Positions 55,461 through 64,000 of a stretch of 64,000 nt of DNA are shown in pieces (position 1 is the first letter of the stretch; each line of letters opens with the position of its first letter). The stretch comes from Azospirillum baldaniorum. GTDB taxonomy: Bacteria > Pseudomonadota > Alphaproteobacteria > Azospirillales > Azospirillaceae. The translations under genes and the position numbers were made by a program. The stretch is from contig NZ_CP022254.1 in assembly GCF_003119195.2 (NCBI RefSeq), positions 479,501 through 543,500 on the forward strand, read 5' to 3'. Under the pieces are notes generated by a model. The model did not search any database. It saw nothing but the letters and a program-made list of their open reading frames with translations, and was not told the origin of the DNA.

Positions 55461-56357
55461 ATGCGGATTTTGGTGGTGGACGATTCGCGCATGGCGCGCA
55501 CGGTGCTGTGCCAGCAGCTTGAGGGCTTCGGCCATCAGGCGACTTTTGCCGAAAGCGGCCAGATGGCCTTGACCCGCTGCCGCGACGAGCCCATCGACAT
55601 CGCGCTCGTCGATTTCCGCGTCGGCGAGACGGAGGGGGTGGAGGTCTGCTGGCACCTGCGCGCGGCGCAGCGGGAACGGCACCTCTACCTGATGCTGATG
55701 ATTCCCGGCAGCATCACCAACCAGTTCTTCGAAGTGGTGGAGAACGGCGCCGACGAGTTCCTGCGCAAGCCGCTGGACCTGACATGGCTGCGCGCCCGGC
55801 TGCTCGCCGCCTCCCGCGTGGTCGACATGCAGCGCCAGTTGGAACGGCTCGCCACCACCGATTCCCTGACCGGGGCGCTGAACCGCGGGCGCTTCATGGC
55901 GCGGGCCGCCGATGAGGTGGCGCGGGCGCAGCGCAGCGGCCAGCCGCTGTCGGCGATCATGCTGGACATCGACCACTTCAAGAAAGTCAACGACACCTAC
56001 GGTCACGCCACCGGGGACGAGGCGATCCGCAGCGTGGTCCGCGTCTGCCGGTCCCTGGTGCGCGGCGCCGACGTCCTGGGCCGGCTGGGCGGCGAGGAGT
56101 TCGCCATCCTGCTGCCCGAGACGCCGCCGCAGGGGGCGGCTCTGCTGGCGGAGCGGCTGCGCCGGGCGCTGGCCGAAACCGACGTGCGGATCGCCAACGG
56201 CGCCGGGTCCGTCCTCACCTTCACCGTCAGCATTGGAGTCAGCGCGCTGCGGCCGGCCGAGACCAGCATCGCCGCCGTGCTCGCCCGGGCGGACGAGGCG
56301 CTGTACCGCGCGAAGAACGGCGGCCGCAACCGGGTGGTCTGCGACGCGGCGTCGTAA
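55461..56357 (+). CDS. Response regulator diguanylate cyclase (REC-GGDEF)
   Basis: 298 residues. A receiver domain (1-120) with Asp7/Asp8, phospho-acceptor Asp51 (IALVDFRVGE) and conserved Lys in FLRKPLDL, then a GGDEF domain with TTDSLTGALNRGRF, the active site RLGGEEFAILLPE and the inhibitory RGAD motif five residues before it. A PleD-like architecture with a single receiver; phosphorylation should trigger c-di-GMP synthesis. GGAGG lies 7 bases before the ATG. The kinase is not encoded nearby. Confidence 0.94.
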   Translation: MRILVVDDSRMARTVLCQQLEGFGHQATFAESGQMALTRCRDEPIDIALVDFRVGETEGVEVCWHLRAAQRERHLYLMLMIPGSITNQFFEVVENGADEFLRKPLDLTWLRARLLAASRVVDMQRQLERLATTDSLTGALNRGRFMARAADEVARAQRSGQPLSAIMLDIDHFKKVNDTYGHATGDEAIRSVVRVCRSLVRGADVLGRLGGEEFAILLPETPPQGAALLAERLRRALAETDVRIANGAGSVLTFTVSIGVSALRPAETSIAAVLARADEALYRAKNGGRNRVVCDAAS

Positions 56358-56383
56358 TCCGGCGCCGGGCCGTCAACGCCCCG

Positions 56384-56980
56384 TCAGCCTCCCGGCACCA
56401 GCCAAGGCCGCGCCGCGGCGTCGGCGCGGTCGAAGGCGTCGATGGCGTCCTGGTGGCGCAGCGTCAGCGCCACGTCGTCGAGCCCCTCGATCAGGCATTC
56501 CTTCTTGAACGGGTCGATGGCGAAGGGCAGCGGCTGGCCGTCCGGGCCGCTCAGGGTCTGGGCCGGCAGGTCCACGGTGACGGCGGCGCCCGGCGCCTCC
56601 TGCAATTGGCGGCGCAGCTCCGCCACCGTCTCCTCCGGCAGGGTGATGGTCAGCAGGCCGTTCTTGGCGGCGTTGGCGGCGAAGATGTCGCCGAAACTGG
56701 GGGCGACGACGCAGCGGAACCCGCCGTCCACCAGCGCGTAGACCGCCCCCTCCCGCGATGACCCGCAACCGAAATTGCGGTCGCTCACCAGCACGCGGGC
56801 GCCGGCGTAGGCGGGGTCGTCCAGCGGAAAGCCCGGTTTGCGCTCGTCATGGAACAGAAAGTTGCCATAGCCGGCGCTGCGCGGCTTCTTCAGGAAGCGC
56901 GCCGGAAGCAACTGGTCGGTGTCGATGTTGGCGATGTCGAGCGGCACCGCCGGCGCGGTCAGCGTGACGAAGGGGTCCAT
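56384..56980 (-). CDS. LeuD-like isomerase/dehydratase small subunit
   Basis: 198 residues of the 3-isopropylmalate dehydratase small-subunit family, swivel domain: NIDTDQLLPARFLKKP, FGCGSSREGAVYALVDGGFRCVVAPSFGDIF. In biosynthetic LeuD the active-site loop reads GCGSSREHAPWAL; here H-A-P-W is replaced by G-A-V-Y, so the substrate is probably not isopropylmalate. Last gene of the coupled operon, 2 bases after leuC-like. Possible activities are hydration of maleate, citraconate or a similar cis-dicarboxylate; leucine synthesis is less likely in this context. Confidence 0.85.
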   Translation of the reverse strand: MDPFVTLTAPAVPLDIANIDTDQLLPARFLKKPRSAGYGNFLFHDERKPGFPLDDPAYAGARVLVSDRNFGCGSSREGAVYALVDGGFRCVVAPSFGDIFAANAAKNGLLTITLPEETVAELRRQLQEAPGAAVTVDLPAQTLSGPDGQPLPFAIDPFKKECLIEGLDDVALTLRHQDAIDAFDRADAAARPWLVPGG

Positions 56981-56982
56981 CC

Positions 56983-58389
56983 TTAGCTTGCTCCCAACTT
57001 GCGGACATCGGTGAGGCGCCCCGTCACGGCGGCGGCGGCGGCCATGGCCGGACTCATCAGATGGGTGCGCGCGTTCGGCCCCTGGCGGCCGGGGAAGTTG
57101 CGGTTGGTGGTCGAGGCGCAGCGCTCCCCGGCCGGGACGAGGTCGCCGTTGATGCCGACGCACATCGAACAGCCGGGCTCGCCCCATTCCAGGCCGGCGC
57201 CGATGAAGACGCGGTCCAGCCCCTCCGCCTCGGCCTGACGGCGCACCGGGACCGACCCCGCAACCACCAGCCCCGGCACCACGGCGCGGCGGCCCCGCAG
57301 CACGGCGGCGGCGGCGCGCAGGTCTTCCAGCCGGGCGTTGGTGCAGGAGCCGATGAAGACGCGGTCGATGCCGACCTCCTCCAGCCGCGTGCCGGGGGTC
57401 AGCCCCATGTAATCGAGCATCTTGCGCATCTGGCCGGCGCGCACCGGGTCGCTCTCGGCGCCGGGATCGGGAACCGTACCGGTGACCGGCACCGCGGTCT
57501 CGGGGCTGGTGCCCCAGGTGACCAACGGGGCGATGGCCGCGGCGTCGAGCGACACCTCGCGGTCAAAGGCGGCCTCCGGGTCGCTGGGCAGGGTCCGCCA
57601 ATGCGCGACGGCGCGGTCGAACAGGTCACCCTTAGGAGCGTAATTCCGCCCCTCGATCCAGGAGAAGGTGATGTCGTCGGGGGCGATCATGCCGGCCCGC
57701 GCCCCCGCCTCGATCGACATGTTGCAGACGGTCAGCCGGCCTTCCATCGACAGGGCGCGGATGGCGCTGCCGGCGTACTCGATGACGTGGCCGGCGGCCC
57801 CGTCGGCGCCGATGAAGCCGATCACCGCCAGGATGAGGTCCTTGGCCGTCACATGCGCGCCCAACTCTCCGTCGATGATGATGCGCATGGTCTTGGGCCG
57901 GCGCTGCCACAGGGTCTGGGTCGCCAGCACATGCGAGACCTCGGTGGCGCCGATGCCGAAGGCGAGCGCGCCGAAGGCGCCGTGGGTGGAGGTGTGGCTG
58001 TCGCCGCAGACGATGGTCAGGCCCGGCAGGGTCAGCCCCTGTTCCGGAGCCAGCACATGGACGATGCCCTGCGCCGGGTCGTGCAGGCCGAAATGGCGCA
58101 GGCCGTGGCGCTCGGCGTTGGCCTCCAACATGGTCACCATGTTGGCGATCTCGGGATCGGCGATCGGTTTGGCGCGGCTGTGCGAGGGCACGTAATGGTC
58201 GGCGACGGCGAAGGTCAGCTCCGGCCGCCGCACCGGGCGTTTGGCGTGGTCGATCATGCCGAAGGCGTGGAACGAGCCCTCATGCAGGAAATGGCGGTCG
58301 ATGGCGAGCAACGCCTGCCCGTCCGGCCGTGTCGCCACCAGATGGGCGTCCCAGACCTTGTCGAACAGGCTGCGGGGATGCTGCGTCAT
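56983..58389 (-). CDS. LeuC-like isomerase/dehydratase large subunit
   Basis: 468 residues, aconitase-type. The [4Fe-4S] ligands are in [13 protein letters not shown] and [10 protein letters not shown], and [17 protein letters not shown] is well kept, so the enzyme should be active. It works as a heterodimer with the following small subunit to add or remove water on a di- or tricarboxylate. Its start overlaps the flavoprotein stop (ATGA), tying it to a catabolic-looking operon instead of leuAB. Substrate not predictable from sequence. Confidence 0.88.
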   Translation of the reverse strand: MTQHPRSLFDKVWDAHLVATRPDGQALLAIDRHFLHEGSFHAFGMIDHAKRPVRRPELTFAVADHYVPSHSRAKPIADPEIANMVTMLEANAERHGLRHFGLHDPAQGIVHVLAPEQGLTLPGLTIVCGDSHTSTHGAFGALAFGIGATEVSHVLATQTLWQRRPKTMRIIIDGELGAHVTAKDLILAVIGFIGADGAAGHVIEYAGSAIRALSMEGRLTVCNMSIEAGARAGMIAPDDITFSWIEGRNYAPKGDLFDRAVAHWRTLPSDPEAAFDREVSLDAAAIAPLVTWGTSPETAVPVTGTVPDPGAESDPVRAGQMRKMLDYMGLTPGTRLEEVGIDRVFIGSCTNARLEDLRAAAAVLRGRRAVVPGLVVAGSVPVRRQAEAEGLDRVFIGAGLEWGEPGCSMCVGINGDLVPAGERCASTTNRNFPGRQGPNARTHLMSPAMAAAAAVTGRLTDVRKLGAS

Positions 58390-59807
58390 GGGTTGCTTCC
58401 CTCCTTCACGGCGTCCGCCGCGGCCACCCCGGCGATGCGCCCCAGCGCCACCGCGGTCAGCAGCCCGTTGCCGGACAGATAGCCGGACGCTTTCGATCCC
58501 GACACGCCGCAGGCAGCCCCGCCGGCGGCGTAGAGGTTGGGCAGCGCCCCGCCCTGCCCGTCCGGCGTCCTGGCCAAAACGCGGGCGTCGTCATCGACGA
58601 CCAGTCCGCCCTGGGTGTGGAACAGGGCGCCGGTGACGCGGACGGCGCGATAAGGTGCCACCAGCGGCGCCGAGCCGGCGAAGCTCCGGCCGAAGCCGTC
58701 GGTTCCCCCCGCTGCCTTCAACCGGTCGGCCTCGGCCAACGTGACGGTGAGCGCCTCCGCGTCGACCTTCATCTGACGGGCGAGGTCCGCTGGGTCGTCG
58801 GCGCCGAGCACCGCGCCCATCGCCTCGGCCTGCCGGAAATCCTCGAACTGGCGGGCGACGGCGGCGATGCGCTCGTCGAACACGGTCCAGGCGATGCCGT
58901 CGGGCTGACGCAGCACGACGGCGGCCTGTTCCGAATAGCCCTGTGCCTCGTTGGAGAAGCGCTTGCCCTCGGTGTTCACCTGCACGCCGCCTTCGGTGAC
59001 CGTCGCCCAGGTGATCAGGATGCCGGCGGGATGGGCGACCGAACCGTGACCCTGGTGCCCCGACAGGTGCCGCGTCGTCGCTCCCAGCGCTTCACCCCAG
59101 AGAAGCGCGTCGCCCTGGTTGCCGGGATGGCCGAAATAGAGCGCGTCGGCCAGTTCCGGCACATGGCGCTCGACCAGCGTTCTGTTGCCGCCATAGCCGT
59201 TGCAGGCGAGGATCAATGCGGCGCAGCCGACCCGCTCGACGCTGCCGTCGGGCCGGGTCACCTCCACGCCGCGGACACGTGGGCCGTCGGCGTAGAGCGC
59301 GGTCACATGCGCCTCGCACAGCACGTCGATGCCGGCGGCCTCGACGGCGCCGCGCAGCCGGTCGATCAACTCGGCCCCCGACCGGCTGGGCAGCCCGTGC
59401 ATGCGCCGGGCGCTGTGGCCGGGGTAGGTGAAATTGTCGACCACCGAGAACGGCAGGCCGTAGCGGTCGGCCAGCCATTCCAGCGCCGGGCCGACGGCGC
59501 GGGCGACGCGGGACACCTCCGCCGGCTCGGGCTCCCCCTTCGCCTTGGCGATGATGTCGGCGGCGAAGCGCTCCGCGCTGTCCTCGATCCCGGCGTTGCG
59601 CTGCCAGCGGGTGCCCGGCGCCGGGATCAGGCCGGCCGACAGGGCGGTGGAGCCCTGGGGCAGCGCGTCGCGCTCCAGCACCAGCACCTCCGCCCCGCGC
59701 TCCTGGGCGGCGAGGGCTGCGATCATCCCGGCCGCACCGCCGCCGATCACGACGACGGGCACCGTGAATTCGAACGCCACGCCCTCGGCGGACAGGATGC
59801 GGCTCAT
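58386..59807 (-). CDS. FAD-dependent oxidoreductase (FAD_binding_2/fumarate reductase-like)
   Basis: 473 residues. N-terminal FAD fingerprint [28 protein letters not shown], internal [14 protein letters not shown], and C-terminal [39 protein letters not shown], typical of soluble fumarate-reductase, urocanate-reductase and 3-ketosteroid dehydrogenase relatives. [12 protein letters not shown] corresponds to the substrate-side Arg/Glu loop. It would reduce or introduce a C=C bond next to a carboxyl or keto group. Coupled by ATGA overlaps to both neighbours. Confidence 0.85.
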   Translation of the reverse strand: MSRILSAEGVAFEFTVPVVVIGGGAAGMIAALAAQERGAEVLVLERDALPQGSTALSAGLIPAPGTRWQRNAGIEDSAERFAADIIAKAKGEPEPAEVSRVARAVGPALEWLADRYGLPFSVVDNFTYPGHSARRMHGLPSRSGAELIDRLRGAVEAAGIDVLCEAHVTALYADGPRVRGVEVTRPDGSVERVGCAALILACNGYGGNRTLVERHVPELADALYFGHPGNQGDALLWGEALGATTRHLSGHQGHGSVAHPAGILITWATVTEGGVQVNTEGKRFSNEAQGYSEQAAVVLRQPDGIAWTVFDERIAAVARQFEDFRQAEAMGAVLGADDPADLARQMKVDAEALTVTLAEADRLKAAGGTDGFGRSFAGSAPLVAPYRAVRVTGALFHTQGGLVVDDDARVLARTPDGQGGALPNLYAAGGAACGVSGSKASGYLSGNGLLTAVALGRIAGVAAADAVKEGSNP

Positions 59808-60418
59808 GGCGTGGACAACTCCTCCAGCATCGTCGCGACCGTCGCCACGCGGCAGACCGGGCGGAGGGCGGCGACCGAGACGTCATGGACCTGCGGCGTG
59901 AAGGCGGCGCAGCCGTCCTCCAGCAAAATGGTGTCGAAGTCGCGGACATGGGCGTCGCGGACGGTCGAGGCGACGCCGCCGTTGGTGACGATGCCGCAGA
60001 CCAGCAGCCGCTCCACCCCGCATTTGCGCAGCACCCACTCCAGCCGCGACATGTAGAAGGCGGAATAGGCGATCTTCTCGACCTCGACATCGACGGGCTG
60101 GAGCGTGTCCACCGTGCGGTGTCCCCAGCCGCCCGGCTGGAAGTCGCCCTTCGCCAGGAACGGCCGCAGCGCCTTCAGGTGGGGCGAGATCATCGGCTCG
60201 CCGCCCCGGCCCGGCACCAGGGTGAAGTTGGTGGAGATCACCCAGCCGCCGCGCGACCGCAACAGGTCGGCCAGCGGCTTCACCCGCTCCGGCAGCGCCA
60301 GGATGTCCGGCGCCGTCTGGCCGGCGCGGCCATAGGCCCCCTCCGGATGGAGGAAATCGTTCTGCAGGTCGCAGACCAACAGGGCGGTGCGCTCCATGGG
60401 AATGGCGGTGCCGCTCAT
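59804..60418 (-). CDS. Isochorismatase-fold hydrolase lacking the catalytic Cys
   Basis: 204 residues. The family Asp17 (LLVCDLQNDFLHPEG) and Lys115 (EKIAYSAFY) are present and the GIVTN turn is intact, but the motif that normally reads TNxCVxSTxRDA has Gly148 in place of Cys (TNGGVASTVRDA). Amidases of the family need that Cys; true isochorismatases (EntB, PhzD) also lack it and hydrolyse vinyl ethers. So the reaction is open: a non-amidase hydrolase or a degenerate protein. Coupled to hyuA and the flavoprotein gene by ATGA overlaps. Confidence 0.85.
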   Translation of the reverse strand: MSGTAIPMERTALLVCDLQNDFLHPEGAYGRAGQTAPDILALPERVKPLADLLRSRGGWVISTNFTLVPGRGGEPMISPHLKALRPFLAKGDFQPGGWGHRTVDTLQPVDVEVEKIAYSAFYMSRLEWVLRKCGVERLLVCGIVTNGGVASTVRDAHVRDFDTILLEDGCAAFTPQVHDVSVAALRPVCRVATVATMLEELSTP

Positions 60419-62487
60419 CGGGTGCTCCTTTCCACGATGACGTTGCCGTAGCCGTCGACGCGGGCGCTGAGGTCGGGGTCGATGACGGTGGTGGCGTCCG
60501 GCTGCTCCAGGATCGCCGGACCCTGGATGTGCGCACCGACCGGCAGATCGAGGCGGTTGTAGACCGCCGTGTCGTGCCACGCCCCGTCGAACCAGACGGG
60601 CCGCGAACCGGCGTGGGCGCCCTCCACCGTCGTGCCGGCGGCGGGGGCCAGGGCGGCGAGGTCGAAATGCGGACGGCGGCCGATGGCGGCGGTGCGCAGG
60701 TTGACGATCTTGGCGCCCACCCCCGGCAGCAACCGGCTGAAGGACGCCTGATAGGCGCGCTCGAAGGCGGCGCGGATGGTGGCCTCGTCGACACCGGTGG
60801 TGCCGTTCGCCACCGACACCGGCAGCGGCACGGCGACCGTGTGGGTCTGGCCGATGTAGTGCATGTCGAGTTCGAAGACGAGGTCGATGCGCTCGACGCT
60901 GAGGCCGGCGGACTCCACCACGGCGCGGGCGGCGGTCGCCTCCTCCACCATGCGGCGGTCGAGCGACGCGGCGTCGATGCCGGCCAACGGCAGGTTCACC
61001 GTCTGCACCTGATCGTGGCGGATGTCGGCGATGACGCAGCCGAGCGCCGAAGTCACGCCGGGGAAGCGCGGCACCAGCGCCGCCTTCAGCCCGACCTCCT
61101 TGATGAGCGCGCCGACATGCAGCGCGCCGCCTCCACCGAAGGGCACGGCGGCGAACTTGGCCGGGTCGTGCCCGCGCTCGATGGAGACGAGGCGGATGGC
61201 GCCGGCCATCTTGCTGTTGGCGATGCGCACCACCGCCTCTGCCGCCGCCATGACGTCGAGGCCGAGCGGCTCGGCGACGTGGGTGGCGATGGCGGTACGG
61301 GCGGCGTCCACGTCCAGCCGGGCGAGCTTGCCGCCGATCGGTCGCTCCGCGTTGATGCGGCCGAGCAGCACGTTGGCGTCGGTCAGCGTCGGGCGGGTGT
61401 TGCCCTGGCCGTAGCAGACCGGTCCCGGCCGCGAACCGGCGCTCTCCGGCCCGACCTGGAGCATGCCGCCGGGATCGACCCCGGCGATGGAGCCGCCGCC
61501 GGCGCCGATGGTGGTGATCTCGATCATCGGCGTGCGGACGACCAGACCGAAGTCGATGGTGGTCTGGGCCGCCAGCATGGTCTGCCCCTCCACCACCAGC
61601 GACACGTCGAAGCTGGTGCCGCCGAGGTCGCCGGTGATGACGTTGGGGAAGCCCGCCGCCTTGGAGATCGCCGCGGCGGCGATGACGCCGGCCGCCGGAC
61701 CCGACAGGGCGGTGCGCACCGGCAGACGCCGGGCGGTGTCGGTGGACATGACGCCGCCGTTCGACTGCACGATGTGGAAGCGTCCGCCGAACCCCTCCCC
61801 GGCCAGCGCGTTGTCGAGCTTGGCAAGGTAGCTGCCGACCACCGGCTGGAGATAGGCGTTCAGCGCGGTGGTCGAGGTGCGCTCGAACTCGCGGATCTCC
61901 GGCAGGATGCGCGAGGAGCATTCGAGGTTGGCGTTCGGCCAGACCTCGCGCGCCGCCTCCAGCGCCGCCAATTCGTTGGCCGGGTTGGCGTAGGCGTTGA
62001 TGAAGACGATGGCCAGCGCCTCCGCCCCTATCTCGGCCAGCCGGCGGGCGGCAGCGCGCACCTCGTCGGGATCGACGGCGGTGCGGATCGAGCCGTCGGC
62101 CAGCGTGCGCTCCTCCACCTCCAGCCGCAGGTCGCGGTCAACCACGGGGACGAAGTCGCCCCACAGGCCCCAGGTCTGGCGGCGGTCGCGGCGGCGCATC
62201 TCCAGCACGTCGCGGAAGCCGGCGGTGGTGATGAGGCCGACCTTGGCGCCCTTGCGCTCCAAGAGCGCGTTGGTGCCGACCGTGGTGCCGTGGACGATGG
62301 AGCCCAGTTCGGAGACCGGGCCGAAGCTCTGCAGGCCGGCGAGGAAGCCGACCGCCTCGTCGCCACGGTTGGACGGGACCTTGGCGGTGCGGAAGCTGCC
62401 GCGCGCCTCGTCGTAATGGAACAAGTCGGTGAAGGTGCCGCCGACATCGACGCCGACGATTGCACCCGTGGAGATGCCGTTGCTCAT
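60415..62487 (-). CDS. hyuA: Hydantoinase/oxoprolinase family protein, subunit A
   Basis: 690 residues. Actin-like ATPase fold: GAIVGVDVGGTFTDLFHYDE, HGTTVGTNALLERKGAKVG, TGDLGGTSFDVSLV and VPFGGGGALHVGAL. With the B subunit it performs ATP-dependent opening of cyclic amides (5-oxoproline, N-methylhydantoin) or related carboxylations. ATG at 62487, 19 bases after the hyuB stop; its own stop overlaps the next gene. The symbol gives family, not substrate. Confidence 0.92.
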   Translation of the reverse strand: MSNGISTGAIVGVDVGGTFTDLFHYDEARGSFRTAKVPSNRGDEAVGFLAGLQSFGPVSELGSIVHGTTVGTNALLERKGAKVGLITTAGFRDVLEMRRRDRRQTWGLWGDFVPVVDRDLRLEVEERTLADGSIRTAVDPDEVRAAARRLAEIGAEALAIVFINAYANPANELAALEAAREVWPNANLECSSRILPEIREFERTSTTALNAYLQPVVGSYLAKLDNALAGEGFGGRFHIVQSNGGVMSTDTARRLPVRTALSGPAAGVIAAAAISKAAGFPNVITGDLGGTSFDVSLVVEGQTMLAAQTTIDFGLVVRTPMIEITTIGAGGGSIAGVDPGGMLQVGPESAGSRPGPVCYGQGNTRPTLTDANVLLGRINAERPIGGKLARLDVDAARTAIATHVAEPLGLDVMAAAEAVVRIANSKMAGAIRLVSIERGHDPAKFAAVPFGGGGALHVGALIKEVGLKAALVPRFPGVTSALGCVIADIRHDQVQTVNLPLAGIDAASLDRRMVEEATAARAVVESAGLSVERIDLVFELDMHYIGQTHTVAVPLPVSVANGTTGVDEATIRAAFERAYQASFSRLLPGVGAKIVNLRTAAIGRRPHFDLAALAPAAGTTVEGAHAGSRPVWFDGAWHDTAVYNRLDLPVGAHIQGPAILEQPDATTVIDPDLSARVDGYGNVIVERSTR

Positions 62488-62506
62488 GGTCTTGCTTCCG
62501 GATTCG

Positions 62507-64000
62507 TCAGGCGGCGGGGGTTTCGCGGAGCGCCGCGGTGGCGGCGACGTCGAGTGCACCGTCGTCGGTCAGCGCCACGCCGTAGGCGCTGCGCGCCGCG
62601 TCGATGCCGAGGTAGCCGAGCCGCACGTCGCGGGCCACGGCCTCGGCGTCGCGGCGTCGCGGGTCGCCCCAGCCACCACCACCGGGAGTCTCCAGCCGCA
62701 CGCGCTGACCGTCGCGGATCTTCACGTCGGTGACCTTGGAGGCGAGCGGCGGCGACTTCTCGCCCTCGTCGCTCTGCCAGACGAAGCGGTTCAGCGCCGC
62801 GGGCGTGCCGCCGGCCACCCCGAAGGGCGCGAAGACGCCGCGCTCGCCGAGCAGGAAGACGTCGGCGGCGGTCAGCGCCTCGATCTCGTAGACGGCGCCC
62901 AGCCCGCCGCGGTGCAGGCCGGCCCCTGCGGAATCCGGGCGCAGCGCCCATTGGGTGAACATCACCGGATAAGCGGCTTCGAGGATTTCCACCGGTGGGA
63001 TGGTGGCGGTGGAGATCGGGTTGTTGGCGTGGTTCAGCCCGTCGCTCTCCGGGTTGCCTCCCAGGCCGCCGCCGAAGAAGGAGAACATCACCCAGCGCGA
63101 ACCGTCCGGACGGTGGCCGGCCAGCGACAGCGCGTTGATGGTGCCGAAGGGGGCGGCGGTGGCGCGGGCCGGGTCGGCCAGGGCCAGCGCGCCGAAGACC
63201 ACGCCGATGACGCGTAGGATGGTCTCGGTGTAGCCGCCGACCGGCTTGGGCGGCTTCACCGCCAGCAGCGTCGTCTCGGGAATGATGAAGGTGATCGGGT
63301 TGAGGCAGCCGGCGTTGGCCGGCACGTCGGTGAAGACATGCTTCAGCGCGACGTAGCAGCAGGCGACCGCCGTGGAATAGGCGATGTTGAGCGGCCCGGC
63401 GCAGGGTGCGGAGGAACGGGAGAAGTCCAGCACCATGCGGTCGCCCGCGATGGTGAGGTCGAGCGCGATCCGCAGACGGTCGGCGGTGATGCCGTCGTTG
63501 TCGAGATAATCCTCGAAGCTGTAGGTGCCATCGGGCAGCTTCGACAGCGCGCTGCGCATCAGCGCCTCGGCCCGCGCGGTGAAGGCGTCGAAGGCCGCGG
63601 CGACGGTGTCCTCGCCATGCTCGTCCAGCAGTTCGGTCAGGCGGCGCACGCCAAGGTCGAGCGCGTTGAGCTGCCCGTTCAGGTCGCCGTAGTTGGACAC
63701 CGGCACGCGGGAGTTCGCGGCGAGGATCGCCAGCAGGTCGTGGTTCATCACCCCCGCCTTGACCAGCTTCACCGGCGGGATGCGCACGCCTTCCTGGAAG
63801 CTGTCTGTGGCCCGCGCGTTGAAGTTGCCCGGCACGTTGCCGCCGATGTCGAGCCAGTGGCCGACCGACGCCATCCAGCAGAACAGCCGGCCCTGGCGGA
63901 AGATCGGCCGCACCAGCCGGAAGTCATTCAGATGGGTGCCGCCGTCGTAGGGGTCGTTGAACAGGAAGATGTCGTCGGGGTGCAGGTCGCCCTCCCGCGC
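62507..64000 (-). CDS. hyuB: Hydantoinase/oxoprolinase family protein, subunit B (5' end outside window)
   Basis: 497 residues visible; the N-terminal part is cut at the right edge and the frame stays open to the last base, starting in GDLHPDDIFLFNDPYDGGTHL. Other signatures: DFSRSSAPCAGPLNIAYS, LNPITFIIPE, FSFFGGGLGGN and the C-terminal ETPGGGGWGDPRRRD. Catalytic partner of HyuA. It is the first visible gene of the minus-strand operon; upstream genes (regulator, transporter) would lie beyond 64000. Confidence 0.93.
   Translation of the reverse strand, partial: AREGDLHPDDIFLFNDPYDGGTHLNDFRLVRPIFRQGRLFCWMASVGHWLDIGGNVPGNFNARATDSFQEGVRIPPVKLVKAGVMNHDLLAILAANSRVPVSNYGDLNGQLNALDLGVRRLTELLDEHGEDTVAAAFDAFTARAEALMRSALSKLPDGTYSFEDYLDNDGITADRLRIALDLTIAGDRMVLDFSRSSAPCAGPLNIAYSTAVACCYVALKHVFTDVPANAGCLNPITFIIPETTLLAVKPPKPVGGYTETILRVIGVVFGALALADPARATAAPFGTINALSLAGHRPDGSRWVMFSFFGGGLGGNPESDGLNHANNPISTATIPPVEILEAAYPVMFTQWALRPDSAGAGLHRGGLGAVYEIEALTAADVFLLGERGVFAPFGVAGGTPAALNRFVWQSDEGEKSPPLASKVTDVKIRDGQRVRLETPGGGGWGDPRRRDAEAVARDVRLGYLGIDAARSAYGVALTDDGALDVAATAALRETPAA

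Noticed and set aside
56384..58389. Calling the pair plain biosynthetic leuC and leuD
   Set aside because: Translational coupling to catabolic-type genes, absence of leuA/leuB and the altered LeuD loop argue against it; kept as LeuCD-like.

Overview
The window is high-GC bacterial chromosome, most probably from an Azospirillum-like alphaproteobacterium (Rhodospirillales). The evidence is the gene order (argS-SPOR protein-nagZ-site-2 protease-scpAB-tatABC-serS-surE-pcm-nlpD and yajC-secD-secF-Mth938 protein), the squalene route HpnC/HpnD/HpnE, homologues of NDUFAF6 and NDUFAF3, and direct-repeat SOS boxes of the alphaproteobacterial GTTC-N7-GTTC type. The species is inference; the class is well supported.

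Region 1 (1-10040) is accessory. A tyrosine integrase (8788-9879) with an AlpA-like excisionase candidate in front of it faces the 3' end of a tRNA-Lys gene (9964-10039). Upstream lie phage-type genes: a RecE-like PD-(D/E)XK nuclease, a Sak4-like P-loop ATPase, a Gp37/Gp68 (DUF5131) three-cysteine protein, a divergent HTH-like regulator and several small unknowns. Further left are AT-richer cargo genes: a protein with a HEPN-like Rx4H motif, a secreted nuclease, a secreted unknown and a ribbon-helix-helix regulator behind a perfect CRP-type site. No capsid, portal or terminase gene and no second attachment site was seen, so the left end of the element is not defined here.

Region 2 (10041-24711) is housekeeping and envelope: coaD, gyrA, a MATE exporter, small lipoproteins, an RTX-repeat protein, a two-gene unit behind a Zur-like operator, ssb and uvrA with two LexA boxes between them, an SRPBCC protein and trmFO.

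Region 3 (24712-55022) holds a chemoreceptor, the hopanoid precursor operon hpnCDE with sodB, then a long conserved cell-biology block: Sec and Tat translocation, isoaspartate repair, SerRS, chromosome segregation (ScpAB), cell-wall recycling (NagZ), SPOR protein, ArgRS, dGTPase, ErpA and exonuclease III. Lineage-specific genes sit between members of this block: a 2OG-Fe(II) oxygenase-like protein, a diguanylate cyclase and an orphan Fe3+-type ABC ATPase behind a Fur-like box.

Region 4 (55023-64000) has tRNA-Ser(TGA), a response-regulator diguanylate cyclase and, on the minus strand, a translationally coupled operon running from hyuB (cut by the right edge) through hyuA, an isochorismatase-fold protein lacking the catalytic cysteine, an FAD_binding_2 flavoprotein and LeuC/LeuD-like isomerase subunits. 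I consider this operon the most interesting item: it looks like a catabolic pathway for a cyclic amide/imide or related compound, with an aconitase-type hydratase recruited to it, and I cannot match it to a named pathway.
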